From Coleophoma eucalyptorum (Eukaryota; Ascomycota; Leotiomycetes; Helotiales; Dermateaceae), in NCBI GenBank assembly GCA_026120035.1, contig JALRME010000027.1, positions 1-64,000 on the forward strand: a stretch of 64,000 nt of DNA. Reading direction: 5' to 3'. Numbering within the stretch: position 1 is the stretch's first letter; the number at the start of each line of letters is the position of its first letter. Of the stretch, positions 1-9,525 are shown one piece after another. The translations under genes and the position numbers were made by a program. The notes below the pieces were generated by a model. That model was not told the DNA's origin. It made no database searches and saw only the letters and a list, made by a program, of their open reading frames with translations.

Positions 1-1041
1 TAATATCGACGTATCATACGTATGTGTATATATATACAAGGAGGCAATCATATATATAGTACTATATATCGTAAGGAGGTTGGATTAATACCCTATAAGG
101 GTATTTATATATTAGGTATTATAAGTAGAGTAACGTATAAGTAATAGATAAGTAGGGTATATATAGGGTATACGTAAGTAGGTAGTAGTTATTATTCAAA
201 CTGATCTCTAAAGATCCTTAAACTAAGGGGGCTAAAGATATATATATATATTTTCCCGTCTAGCTCGCTAATACTATATAACCTCGCTTAGGCTTATAAC
301 AATAGGTCTCGTACAAAGGACACAAAAAAGATAAGAAGAAACAGAAGAAAGAAACTAATTTCCACTTTATATCCCTCTTATATGCTTCCTAGGTCCGAAA
401 CCCCTCCGACTCTGGTTATACTCGCTTATGTTGGTCATTAGGCCACATGACTTGATACTAGATAATCCAACTAAGTAGGGTAGGTTCTTACATAGATAGG
501 AACAACAACAAGATGATAGAGATGTAAAGAACCTAAGGATAGTAAATAGTATAAAGGATAGGGTGAATAGGCAGAAGCTAGGAGACTTAAAGCAAGCTGA
601 TATTCGAGGTATGTTTCTTAAAGGTTCTGAATAGCTTCAATCTCAATAGTTATTTTACAGTCATGTGATTTATGCCAAGGCCCTGGTTACAAGAATACCT
701 GTATTCTAAGGATAAATAGTCGTCTCCGCCCCACATCCTTGTATCTTGGTTTTACTGTATACAGCTTGACGAGATCATCCAACTCCTCCCCCAAATGGAT
801 GTGCACCCCACCTGATGGTCTCTACTTATCATCTTCATCCGTGCAGAAACCGTTCCGAGCTCCCCGCTGCTGTGTAGCATCTCATATAGGGTGCCCATCC
901 TGGAATAAGATATCGTTTGCGCCCTCCACGCCATTGTTTGCCAATTTTCCGACGTCTACTACCTGCTGTTGTATGTTTTTTATCGTTTTCTTTTGGCAGA
1001 GGTAGCCTTATAACAGTAACAATGGGTACATAAATCTTCTT
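1..1041. other. AT-rich, repeat-derived DNA without a supported gene
   Basis: This stretch is very rich in TA/TATA runs and carries an LTR-like relic at about 240-492. A short palindrome is visible near 89-108 (ataccctataagggtat). Around 740-1000 the minus strand has coding-like stretches cut by stops, but I recognise no family. It reads like decayed transposon DNA, possibly altered by repeat-induced point mutation (inference from AT bias and divergence between copies). Confidence 0.6.
240..492 (-). mobile_element. Degenerate LTR-like repeat, copy A
   Basis: Read on the minus strand from 492, it begins TGTAAGAACCT and shares a long core with the segment at 4007-4283. Shared elements are a GTCATGTG block, GAGTCGGAGGGGTTTCGGAC, a TATA-like CATATAAGAGGG, a pyrimidine-rich tract and CTTATCTTTTTTGTGTCCTT followed by GTACGAGACCTAT. 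A promoter-like TATA followed by a CT-rich tract is typical of an LTR. The distal end (near 240) is uncertain because the match fades. No flanking internal retrotransposon domain is recognisable. Confidence 0.6.
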
Positions 1042-1215
1042 AACACTACGGAGGTCGAATCGATACTCAATAGGAGTATTTATAAGACCTCCATCACACT
1101 CACTTAGAAGAATCATCTACATTATTACCTTACCATTTTAACCTGTCTATTACAGTTGAAATAAGAGGTATATAGGTTGCAATAAGAGGTATATAGATCA
1201 ACCAACAGTTAGTGT
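1042..1215 (+). repeat. Dispersed repeat family R, copy 1 (partial)
   Basis: Contains ACGGAGGTCGAATCGATAC, then TAAGACCTCCATCACACTCA and CTTAGAAGAATCATCTAC, then a weaker tail ending in AAGAGGTATATAG. The same order of blocks occurs in the copies at 1236-1515 and, inverted, at 5830-6075. The tail AAGAGGTATATAGG is itself duplicated within about 20 bp. Not coding in any recognisable way. Confidence 0.7.
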
Positions 1216-1235
1216 CGGTATATCATTATTGGATC

Positions 1236-1515
1236 TCGATCTCGACCTCGATCGAACACTCGTTCGTACTTACTACAAACACCACCTGTTTGCAATTACG
1301 TAGTACTACGAACAAGAGGTCGGATCGATGCCTACATTACGTAGCATTACGAACGGAGGTTGAATCGATACCTATTCTGGTTGTTCTACAAACAGATGAA
1401 GGTATTGATAAGACCTCCATCACACTCACTTAGAACAGAGAAAAAAGATATACACATTTTACCTCACGCATTTTGACTGTTATTGGTACAGCTGAAATGA
1501 GAGGTATTCCAACAG
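1236..1515 (+). repeat. Dispersed repeat family R, copy 2 (left arm of an inverted pair)
   Basis: Shares ACCACCTGTTTGCAA, TACGTAGTACTACGAAC, GAGGTCGGATCGATGCCT, then GATGAAGGTATTGATAAGAC and CTCCATCACACTCACTTAG with copy 3 read on the minus strand. An internal block (CATTACGAACGGAGGTTGAA region, about 1325-1375) is an extra partial duplication absent from copy 3. It ends about 35 bp past the stop codon of the acyltransferase gene. Confidence 0.75.
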
Positions 1516-1548
1516 TTAGAGTTCGGATCAAGAACTCTCTAGCAAAGG

Positions 1549-3180
1549 TTACATAGGGGCGACTGAGGTAGCAATATCTTTAAGGCAACCTTCTAAGCTC
1601 TTTAGAATAATATCGACTTGATCCTCCTCTATGATACCTCGCTCTGTACCAAAACAAAATGTCATGTCTCCTCCTTTTATCGTCGCCATAGAAAGTAGGA
1701 GAGGCCCATCGTACATGGCCGGCATATTCGCGAATAAAAGCCGACTAACGATAGCCTTTATCTTTCCATCAACAGCAGTAGCCACATTGACAACACCCAA
1801 ATTCGTAAGCAAAAAAGCGCACTTCCTCTTTCCACCAATGAAATTAGTGAAGAATTTCTGGAAATCGCGGATCAACTTCAATATCCCTACAATCTGATTT
1901 GCAGGGGAGTTTGTCGCCGTTGCGATATTTTGTCTGGTTTCTCGCGCAGAATCCCATAACTGCTTATCGTTTTCTGTAGTGGATGGAGAGCGACAAGAAA
2001 TATAGCCCCTTGGTATTGGATCCTCGCAAGAAAATATAGGCGCAGCATTCGAGACATACACACCGATAGTATCATCAGTGACACCGCTATCTGCCGTAGC
2101 AAATCTTCTCATTGAAACAGCGATTGGAACTTCAAACCTAGTAAACTCCTCATTTCCAAACATTTTTGCCAGTTGTCTGGCGATCAGTACAGCTGTAATG
2201 GCCGTTATAGTAGTTTTCTCTTCTCGACATCTCACAACTATATTTTCCGCAACTTTTGAGTCTAGCGAGAATGATTTAATGCTCGCCGACCGCCGATTTG
2301 GAATCCTCTGCGGTATGGTCGGACCTGTCCATCTTCGTGGGTCAGTAGGATATAAAAGGGCCTTCGCTATATACCGAAGATTGAAGAGGACTGATGTAGT
2401 CAAGGTCATAGCTTTTTCTAGATTCGGAGGAAGAGGTCGCTTGGGCACTAAGCAAATGGTTTCTGTTGTTCTGCCATATACAGATTGGGGATTGAAGTCC
2501 GAAGGAGTGGAACTCGTGAGGAGAAAGTTGAAATTTGACAGGAATGTTTTGTGAAAATTGGCGCCTGATAAGCCATCGCAAATAGCGTGATGGAAGCAGA
2601 AGCCTAGAGCGAAGGTAAAAGTATCGTTATCTTCATGCCCATGCCTCTTGCCACTATTCGCATTTAGTCCTGGAAAAGCCACAAAGATTCGCCAAAGTGG
2701 TCCGTTGCCTCCTGCCTCTTCCTCAAACCCATTCTCAAGGCAATCTTCGATTATTGTTTCAATTCCATCTTCTGGATTTGCATCTATGAAGTTGATGACC
2801 TTGCTAAGGTCAATTCTTGGGAGATGTATCCAAAGGGGGTTTGTTGTGGATTCTGCATCAACACTAACAGATAGGAAAGGATGAGTAAGGATAGTCGATT
2901 TAAGGGACTTGTAGATTAGCGTTTTGAAGATGTTGAAATCGGTATGTGGTAGGGCTACTATAGCGCTAGAGAGCCGATAGATTGCGGTGACATTGGTGCA
3001 GTTGAAGAATTTGATACTATTACGAGCAATGTAGAAGCGTTCTAGAGTGCCTAAGTTTGAAGTAAGCAGATATAAAACATTTCTTGTGCCTCTTCAACCT
3101 AGTAAGTGTTTCTACTCACCAGTCTCACGTAAGAGAACCTCCTTTGCTTGAGGTACTGTGATAGGATCCTTTGGTGTCAT
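1549..3180 (-). CDS. Alcohol acetyltransferase-like (AATase/condensation-fold) acyltransferase
   Basis: Two-exon model: exon 1 3180-3120, GT-AG intron 3119-3051, exon 2 3050-1549, giving 520 aa. The start is the ATG at 3180; a shorter reading beginning at 2682 uses a GTG and loses the conserved N-terminus. After a short leader comes LGTLERFYIAR-like sequence (TGTLERFYIARNS near residues 21-33), which matches the opening of fungal AATase proteins, and the catalytic HHxxxDG motif (HHAICDG, about residues 174-180) follows. Family knowledge: such enzymes move an acyl group from a CoA thioester to an alcohol or amine. The substrate cannot be told. It lies inside an inverted repeat pair with the MAPEG gene and close to transposon relics. 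The frame is intact, so it seems functional or only recently silenced. A BAHD-type secondary-metabolism acyltransferase is the main alternative. Confidence 0.85.
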
Positions 3181-4006
3181 AATTCCTAGAGCGCCTCAAA
3201 GAAAAACATGACGATTCATTCGATGTGAGATTAGGATGAGAGGCAATGAAGTGAAGAATATATAAATGTGGTGGGAGCAGTCTGTTCTGATGCTTTCACC
3301 GTTTATCGTATTTGTACAAGATTTTATGCAAATTAACCAATTTGCTCGCTACTATTACATTCAAGAGGGTCAAAAACCTACTAGCGGAAAAGTGATTCCA
3401 CAAGGACTCAGAGACTCATAAACATGGGGTACGAATCACGGGAAAGTCAGAAATCATTTTTTCACTGGTCAAAATCATCTTTGTCGGAAAATTTGCTTCC
3501 GAGGACCAATTTTATGAAATATGGAAATTCCTTCTCGGAAGCCGAACCTCATAATTTTAATCATTGTCTCGGATACCGACAGCAGCCGTTCTACCAAGGC
3601 TCTTTCTTCTTCTAGATCTTGTTGGATGTACTCCATAGAATTCTGCCTAATTCTGCGGAGTACCAGCTATATGATAATAGGTTACAGTATCAAGCCTTGG
3701 TACTGTGCTACTAAGTTATTTTGTGTCAGAATGATGTTACTTCATAATAATCATGTGACTAGATTACGTGGCCATAATCGCAAGTGGGGTAACGTGACTT
3801 ATATGCGAGTGGGACATATAAGCGAGTGGGACACTTTGTAGTACTCTCTTGTCTTTATACCTAATTTAACAATACTAATACTACGAACTAGCTATAACTA
3901 TATCTGAAATAGCTGGATCAGATGATTCTATAGCCTCTTGATAGGTACGTATATTGTGGCTAGAGTTACTATAGATACTATAGTACCGTACCTTTGTAAG
4001 TACCCC
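3181..4006. other. Intergenic, no gene seen
   Basis: Upstream of the acyltransferase. Short open frames at 3424-3841 have no recognisable similarity. A small tandem motif GCGAGTGGGACA occurs twice around 3804-3835, near a TATATAAG-like string, which could be the edge of another repeat. Otherwise nothing is supported. Confidence 0.5.
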
Positions 4007-4283
4007 TGTAAGAACCTGACCTGCTCAGAATAGACAATTGGGAATCCAGATATATGTCATGTGACCCAAGACAGTATGCGTAAGCGAGTATGAGCAGAGT
4101 CGGAGGGGTTTCGGACCCAGTAACCATATAAGAGGGACATGTCATGGAAATTGGGTTCTTTCTCCTCTTCTTTTCTTATCTTTTTTGTGTCCTTCGTACG
4201 AGACCTATAGGATATAGTCAATATAAGGTTATTGTGCTCCCAAACACCTCTATCCTGCCTTTGGTCAAACCTGTGTCCTTACA
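4007..4283 (+). mobile_element. LTR-like repeat (solo LTR), copy B
   Basis: The 277-bp segment starts TGTAAGAACC and ends GTCCTTACA, so it has TG...CA ends and short inverted termini (TGTAAG/CTTACA), as expected for an LTR. It contains a TATA-like CATATAAGAGGG followed by a CT-rich tract. The same blocks occur inverted at 240-492. The bases flanking it (acccc before, ataat after) do not form an obvious target-site duplication. No gag-pol domains are visible nearby. Confidence 0.65.
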
Positions 4284-4592
4284 ATAATTGGAATTTGTTG
4301 CTTCGGTATCTTGTTCAGCCCTAAGCTATAACACTTATAGTCCGATTGATAGTATATCGTAGAGATAATGCTAAGTCTGTCAGAGAGTATAGCGATATCT
4401 ATCTTATAGGGTAGGGCGCAAAGTAGTGCCTTTCTGATCGTTGTATGAGCCTATAGTTCTAGAAGTAGGAAGTCGTTAGCGATCCGCTACGAATGGCCGC
4501 CTTCTTCCTAACGTATCCTTGGATCAGCATTCAACCTTAAGTATAACAACTTTCAACCAACCTTTGTGCTTTAATGCACGCTAGGAATTAAT

Positions 4593-4799
4593 ACTTCTAG
4601 CAAATTCGATATTGGAAAGCTACCCAGTGGTGCTCTTAGTGACAAAGATCTATACTAAGTCCTAGGGAGGAGGAATGATCTATCGGACGAGCAACTATGT
4701 ACTATTGTTTCTTATGGTATTGAAATCTCTGGTTCGGAGTTATAAGACCCTCTCGATGACCAAGTAGACTGGTTCGACCGAACTCGATGGTCTATATAG
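4593..4799 (+). pseudogene. Coding-like relic with in-frame stops, family unknown
   Basis: One frame reads like protein (for example KFDIGKLPSGALSDKDLY, then NDLSDEQLCTIVSYGIEIS) but is cut by TAA at 4656 and 4743 and TAG at 4797. Each stop is compatible with a CAA/CAG to TAA/TAG change, as repeat-induced point mutation would produce. It lies downstream of the LTR-like repeat, so it may be a piece of a retroelement or of a captured gene. I do not recognise the family, and it could be chance. Confidence 0.25.
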
Positions 4800-4877
4800 C
4801 CACCCCTTACGACGATTCCTACGGCCATCTCTCATTTACTCATCTTCACAAGCTGCGCCGATTATAGTAGAGCAATT

Positions 4878-5457
4878 ATGACAAGTTTACTAGGTTTCGA
4901 CAATAACATATCGTACCTCATAGTGAGCTAAAAATATACAATCTAGTCATTCATCGTTGTCGGCTAACATTTGCACTAGGTCCCACTGGTACTAATTCTC
5001 GCTCTTGGTGCACGGTTTTACTCAGGGCTTTCAGGGCCTAGGAAAAAACTCTTTGATAGACATTATCCAAGAGACTTCACTGAAACCCTGAAGAAATGTA
5101 ATTTGGATGAAGAGGTACGTTATAGTGAAAAGCTCTGGACGATTATCCGCGCTGACATATAGCTAGCTTCGGAATCGTTTACTGCGGGCTGAAGCATATT
5201 CAGCAAATGGTTTTGAGGCACTTCCACTGTTCGCCGCTGCAGTGACGGCAGGCATTTCTGCAGGTGTCTCCCCACTGACCATGAATTTGCTCTCGATTGG
5301 TTGGCTGGCGAGCCGCGTCCTATACACATACGTTTACATCTGGTATCAAGGGACAGAAAAGCTTGCGTTAGGGCAAGCACCGCTACATTTTAATGTATGG
5401 GCAGTTGGCGCCATGATTTGTATGTCTATGTTCGTACTAGCTGGATCGAAAGCCTGA
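4878..5457 (+). CDS. MAPEG-family membrane protein
   Basis: Three-exon model: 4878-4922, 4980-5114 and 5167-5457, with GT-AG introns of 57 and 52 nt, all phase 0, giving 156 aa, a normal size for the family. It starts MTSLLGFDNNIS. The middle exon holds the YPRDF segment. The third exon gives RAEAYSANGFEALPLFAAAV, the MAPEG signature region (polar-ANGFE-hydrophobic), then SRVLYTYVYIW. Several hydrophobic helices are expected. Family knowledge: MAPEG proteins are integral membrane enzymes of eicosanoid and glutathione metabolism (microsomal GST, LTC4 synthase); most fungal members are uncharacterised. It sits between the acyltransferase and the inverted right-hand repeat, in otherwise decayed DNA, yet the frame is clean across both splice junctions. 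Confidence 0.85.
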
Positions 5458-5829
5458 CTGGGACGTTCTAAGAGTTGTGAGAGAGCTGCAGCTGGTCCAG
5501 CGGAGTGATGATGCAGGATATCGATATTCTTAGTGCTGACTAGTTCTGCTTGCCGCTCTTGAATAGGTGCGATTCTGACTTGAATGCGAATTTAGATACA
5601 AATCCTGATCTGTTTCAGAATGTATTTGCGATTTTCGTGCCTGGATCAACTACACTAATATGTGTAGCCCACGGCTTCCCATCCGCTAGTAAGAATGTTA
5701 ATGTTTTAAATTACACCTTCGAAATATAGATACATATATTGTAGATGCTGAAGTTTCTGTAGGCGAGGAACAGATTAAGGAGCTATAGTATGAGGAGATA
5801 TTTTGACCTAGTAGTACAGTTAGTATTAG

Positions 5830-6075
5830 ATATACTATCACTTCTGCTGATATACCTCTAATTTCAAGTGTATTAATAACAGGTCAAAAGGGGAGGTAAA
5901 ACTGTAGATGAATCTTCTTCTAAGTGAGTTATGGAGGTCTTATCAATACCTTCATTCTGTTTGTAGTACAAACAGGACAGGCATCAATCCGACCTCCGTT
6001 CGTAGCGCTACGTAGTTGGAAACAGGTCGCGTTTGTAACAAGGTACAAACAGGTATTTGAACGAGATCTGATGAT
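5830..6075 (-). repeat. Dispersed repeat family R, copy 3 (right arm of an inverted pair)
   Basis: Read on the minus strand it gives CGACCTGTTTCCAACTACGT, AGCGCTACGAACGGAGG, TCGGATTGATGCCTG, AATGAAGGTATTGATAAGAC, then CTCCATAACTCACTTAG and a tail ending AGAGGTATAT. The order matches copies 1 and 2, but the orientation is opposite, so copies 2 and 3 point toward each other around the acyltransferase and MAPEG genes. Confidence 0.75.
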
Positions 6076-7759
6076 GATATTCTAACAACTTCTTTTATAA
6101 TAAAATAGCAAAGTACTAATTTCTCTTCTACATAGATGCGTATAGCTATAGAAGCTACAGTCACCAACTAAGAACATTCTACTAGCACTAGAACTAATGT
6201 TAGAGAGCGAAGGTAGATCTAAACAGTAAAAACTACACGTAAAGAATTTTCTGCTATAAGTCGTACATCTTAAGTTTTTCGCTGGTTGTTGATAGTTCTG
6301 GGAAAGAACTTGATCTTTTGTATTACACCACTTCCAAAGACAATTCTGTCGTCACCGCCGCCGCACGATCATATTTTACTGTGCAATGGTACTGTAGCTC
6401 CCGTAGATAGACAGCCGCTAGGAATACTAATCTGTCCTTACGGCAACCATTTATAGGTACTAAACCACATTCTAAGAGTATCGAAGTATATATGGTATCA
6501 GTAGGCTAAGTTCAGCCTTCCGACATGCCTCGGAAGTCGAAGATACAATACCTAATGACGCTGTATGAGGCACTTGGCAATGCAGACTGCCGGGAATCCC
6601 AAGTGTAGTATCAGTTTTAAACGGAGATTTTGCCACTTCAGAACAAAAGTGATATCTCAAGACTATTTGAAGACTTGTTATGGGATATACCCGACCAATT
6701 CAAACACGGATCAACAGTAGGTAAATATCCTATAGTTGACCAATACTGTCGCCCTGAACATCATTGTATGCGATCGACATATCTTGGCTCCCTTATCATA
6801 AAGTTTTTTCATGGTCTGCTCCCCCATACGGACTTAAGTCCAATACAGTCTCATGTACTTCAAGTTATACATGTTTATGTACAACCCTTGCCCCTTCGTA
6901 CTCGCCTGGACAGGAAGAACTCTTTGCATTGTCCTCATGGTTCCCTACTCCACTCCAGGTCTCAGCTGGCAACAAAGTCCCTGAGCGTTGATATCCGTCT
7001 AAGGCCATACCCCGTACTCATCTCCATCACTTTATTCACCAACTTGGGTGGCGGTGTAAGATTGGATTGCCCAGAGCGAGAGTCCGTAGTCAACGATTTG
7101 AGTCTGTCTTCTGCTAGTCCAAGTAGTTTCACTTTCATGGAAATGTCGTCTTAGTTGCGGAGTTCGGTATCACATAGGAAAAATCAGGGAAGCGTTAAGG
7201 AAGAACACGCGAAGTAGCGCGGTGCGAAGTTTACCTACCTTTGTAAGACTCTATCTATAAGGCACAGGGTGAAGCAAGAGCGACGAGAGTCTTGCCTAGG
7301 CGAACTAATAAGTGTAGGGCTATGGGCATTATATAAACTTTGCCTCCGCAAGCCAAAAGATTGATATGGTGATGCAATGTGTCTAAGAAGGTGATGTAAT
7401 CTCCCGAGTATAACAATTGAGGGGTCAAGATCACAGGTGTCTAGAGATGAATAGCTGGATACCGTAGAGACATCCAGTATTCAGAACGTGGGAACGGTAA
7501 TAATCTTGTTCAACTTGACCCCTCCCCCCCCCTTTCGGGTTGCTATAGAATACCTAGTCTATTGTAGATAGTGAATATAGACACAGATCAAGATCTCAAC
7601 AAAGGCTTCTTTTTTCAATCACAAAGGAGAATCTGTTTTTCCCTTGTGAGCGATGTTGCAAGACGATGCCCTGACAAATGAATATATTGTAGCTAGGCAT
7701 CAGGTCCAAAAAATAAAACAGTTTGTATCGCAACAACAAGTAAACTGCTAAGCGAAAAG
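6076..7759. other. No supported gene; decayed DNA
   Basis: A long open stretch at 6630-7154 (+) and a broken coding-like reading on the minus strand of the same area match no family I recognise. A C-run is present at about 7506-7514. It may be further transposon or pseudogene debris. Confidence 0.4.
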
Positions 7760-7782
7760 TGGGAGATCGGTGTTCGGCTCCC
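7760..7782 (+). pseudogene. tRNA-Asp-like 3' fragment
   Basis: The string TGGGAGATCGGTGTTCGGCT then CCC closely resembles the variable loop and T-arm of the complete tRNA-Asp about 200 bp downstream (CGGGAGATCGGGGTTCGACT then CCCC). No matching acceptor or anticodon arm is found upstream. A T-run follows, as in a Pol III terminator. Confidence 0.45.
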
Positions 7783-7963
7783 TTTTTTGAATGATCTTAG
7801 GATCGCAAAAAAGAACAGAATGTTCCGATTATCCTCACTATGGTATTGCAAAAGAGGTAGAATTTGTATTTAGCTAGCAATTTGATCTAAGGACTTAAAA
7901 AGATAACAATAAGTATTTAAATTGGTCAATAGTTGTCAACAAACAGTAGGAAACTACTAATCA

Positions 7964-8049
7964 TCTTTGATGGTCTAACGGTCATGATTTCCGCTTGTCA
8001 ATCACATTGCAAGCCGCGGGAGATCGGGGTTCGACTCCCCGTCAGAGAG
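7964..8049 (+). tRNA. tRNA-Asp (anticodon GTC) with a 14-nt intron
   Basis: The acceptor stem TCTTTGA pairs with TCAGAGA (one T-G wobble). The D stem is GTC/GAT, the anticodon stem TCCGC/GCGGG, and the T arm CGGGG-TTCGACT-CCCCG; the discriminator is G. The anticodon loop reads TTGTCA...C with anticodon GTC. The 14 nt ATCACATTGCAAGC lie between positions 37 and 38, the canonical place for a nuclear tRNA intron. The mature tRNA decodes aspartate GAC/GAU codons. Confidence 0.85.
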
Positions 8050-8893
8050 GCACTTTCTGCTATTCAGGACCCCAGCCTTAAAAGGCTGGTGCCAGATTTA
8101 ATATTTTTGCACTTTTAAAATATTGCTTAGTCCTCAAGCTTTTTCAGTCCTTAATTTTTGTATGTGTATTTTGTTTTCCCTTTCGCTTATGTCTACTTTG
8201 TTCGCTTGTAACACTTAAGTACGAAAGGGGGTTATCGAAATTTATGGAAATGACGAGGATATTTCTGCTGTAAATCAAACTTAATATTCGTATGTCCTTT
8301 TGTTATATCCAACCAGGATGCTTTGTTACGGAATGCTTAACCTTTTAGATGAGCGGGGTAGGAGCGGGGTAAATGACTTGTCACTTCATGAATTTCAATG
8401 ACCCAAGCAAGCTGTCTTGCAGGTATTCAAGCAACATCATGTGCTACGTCGCAATATAGCATTCATAAAAACCAATGCAAAGCAGAGCATTTGATTCTAT
8501 GGGAAAATAGGCCCAAGAGATTCGTAGTAGACACTTACCCCTGAAACGATCCATTGGTTAGTCTTACAACGTATATACTTTCTTTAGGATTTAGGATATT
8601 GCTAAAGCCTGGTATATGATTGCGATAAGGGTGCAACAAGTATCTTTGCTACAATGAGGTGTAGCGCAGTTGAACTCCTTGATCTCAAGCCAATGTCTTG
8701 ATGTTTACGATTGTCAATACTTTCCTTTGTGCAAAATCCAGCGCCAAATTAACCTTTCATTTCCTATGGATATATTGCTCTCGTGACTTCAGTATTATGA
8801 ATGAAAGTTTAGTAGTACCCAGTCCCTGACCCTACTTACCATTCCTAATATGAAACACAACACCAGTACAGCCAAAGAACGTAATCTCATATT
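8050..8893. other. Intergenic, no gene seen
   Basis: AT-rich spacer between tRNA-Asp and the 3' end of the cupin gene. No convincing open frame or structured RNA was recognised. Confidence 0.5.
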
Positions 8894-9525
8894 TCAAACC
8901 TCTTTCTCTCCCTCTCCCCAACCCTTCAGATTGACAACGACCGGTGTGGAGCCACTCCTGGTAATCACCCATCGAACCTCCTCGTCACCTTCATTGACCT
9001 CTTGATGCTCTGTCCAAGCCGGGATCAGAGCAAAGTCACCAGCTTCAAGTACTTGTCGCTTCTTGCCGTTATCTGAAACAACTGCTCCACGGCCACTGAC
9101 GGCATATACTATAGTGTCCTACTGGTGAAATAAGTGGGTGATTGTCTGAGGATGGTGGGGTACCACCTACTTGTTCTCCATGATGATGTACGACTGATGC
9201 AGTATGTGGGTGAGCTATCATTACTATAAAGCCATCAATATTTGAAGATTTCCTGTACCACAGGTCTTTCCATCCGAAATAATAACTGAAATTGAAGATG
9301 TTTATTTGATACTTTTCTGGAAAAGAAATGGGGAGGAACAAGAAGATACGAAAACTCACGGGATGCACAAAGCGTATCGCATTTATTCACAATAGCGCCC
9401 TTTCGAATCATACCTTCAGTCTGGCCTGTACTGTCATCTAGCTCGGTAGATTTTGTGACTTGCACCCCTCCTGAAGGCATGATCATGGGAAGGATATCTT
9501 TGATGATGGGGAGCAATGATGTCAT
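8894..9525 (-). CDS. Small single-domain cupin protein
   Basis: Three-exon model: 9525-9360, 9223-9171 and 9118-8894, with introns of 136 and 52 nt, giving 147 aa. Exon 1 encodes EGMIRKGAIV. Exon 2 carries the first cupin motif with its metal-type histidines (PHTASVVHHHGEQ, about residues 61-73). Exon 3 has VYAVSGRGAVVSDNG and the second motif (GDFALIPAWTEHQEVNEG). This architecture is common in small fungal cupins that bind a metal in a beta-barrel; substrate and reaction are unknown. The histidine motif only appears when exon 2 is spliced in, which supports the model. No operon-like neighbour. Confidence 0.85.

Noticed and set aside
1549..2682. Shorter acyltransferase model starting at 2682
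   Set aside because: That start is a GTG; splicing to the ATG at 3180 restores the conserved N-terminus.
6630..7154. 174-residue open frame on the plus strand
   Set aside because: No recognisable family, no splice-supported neighbours, and the region is repeat-rich; likely chance.
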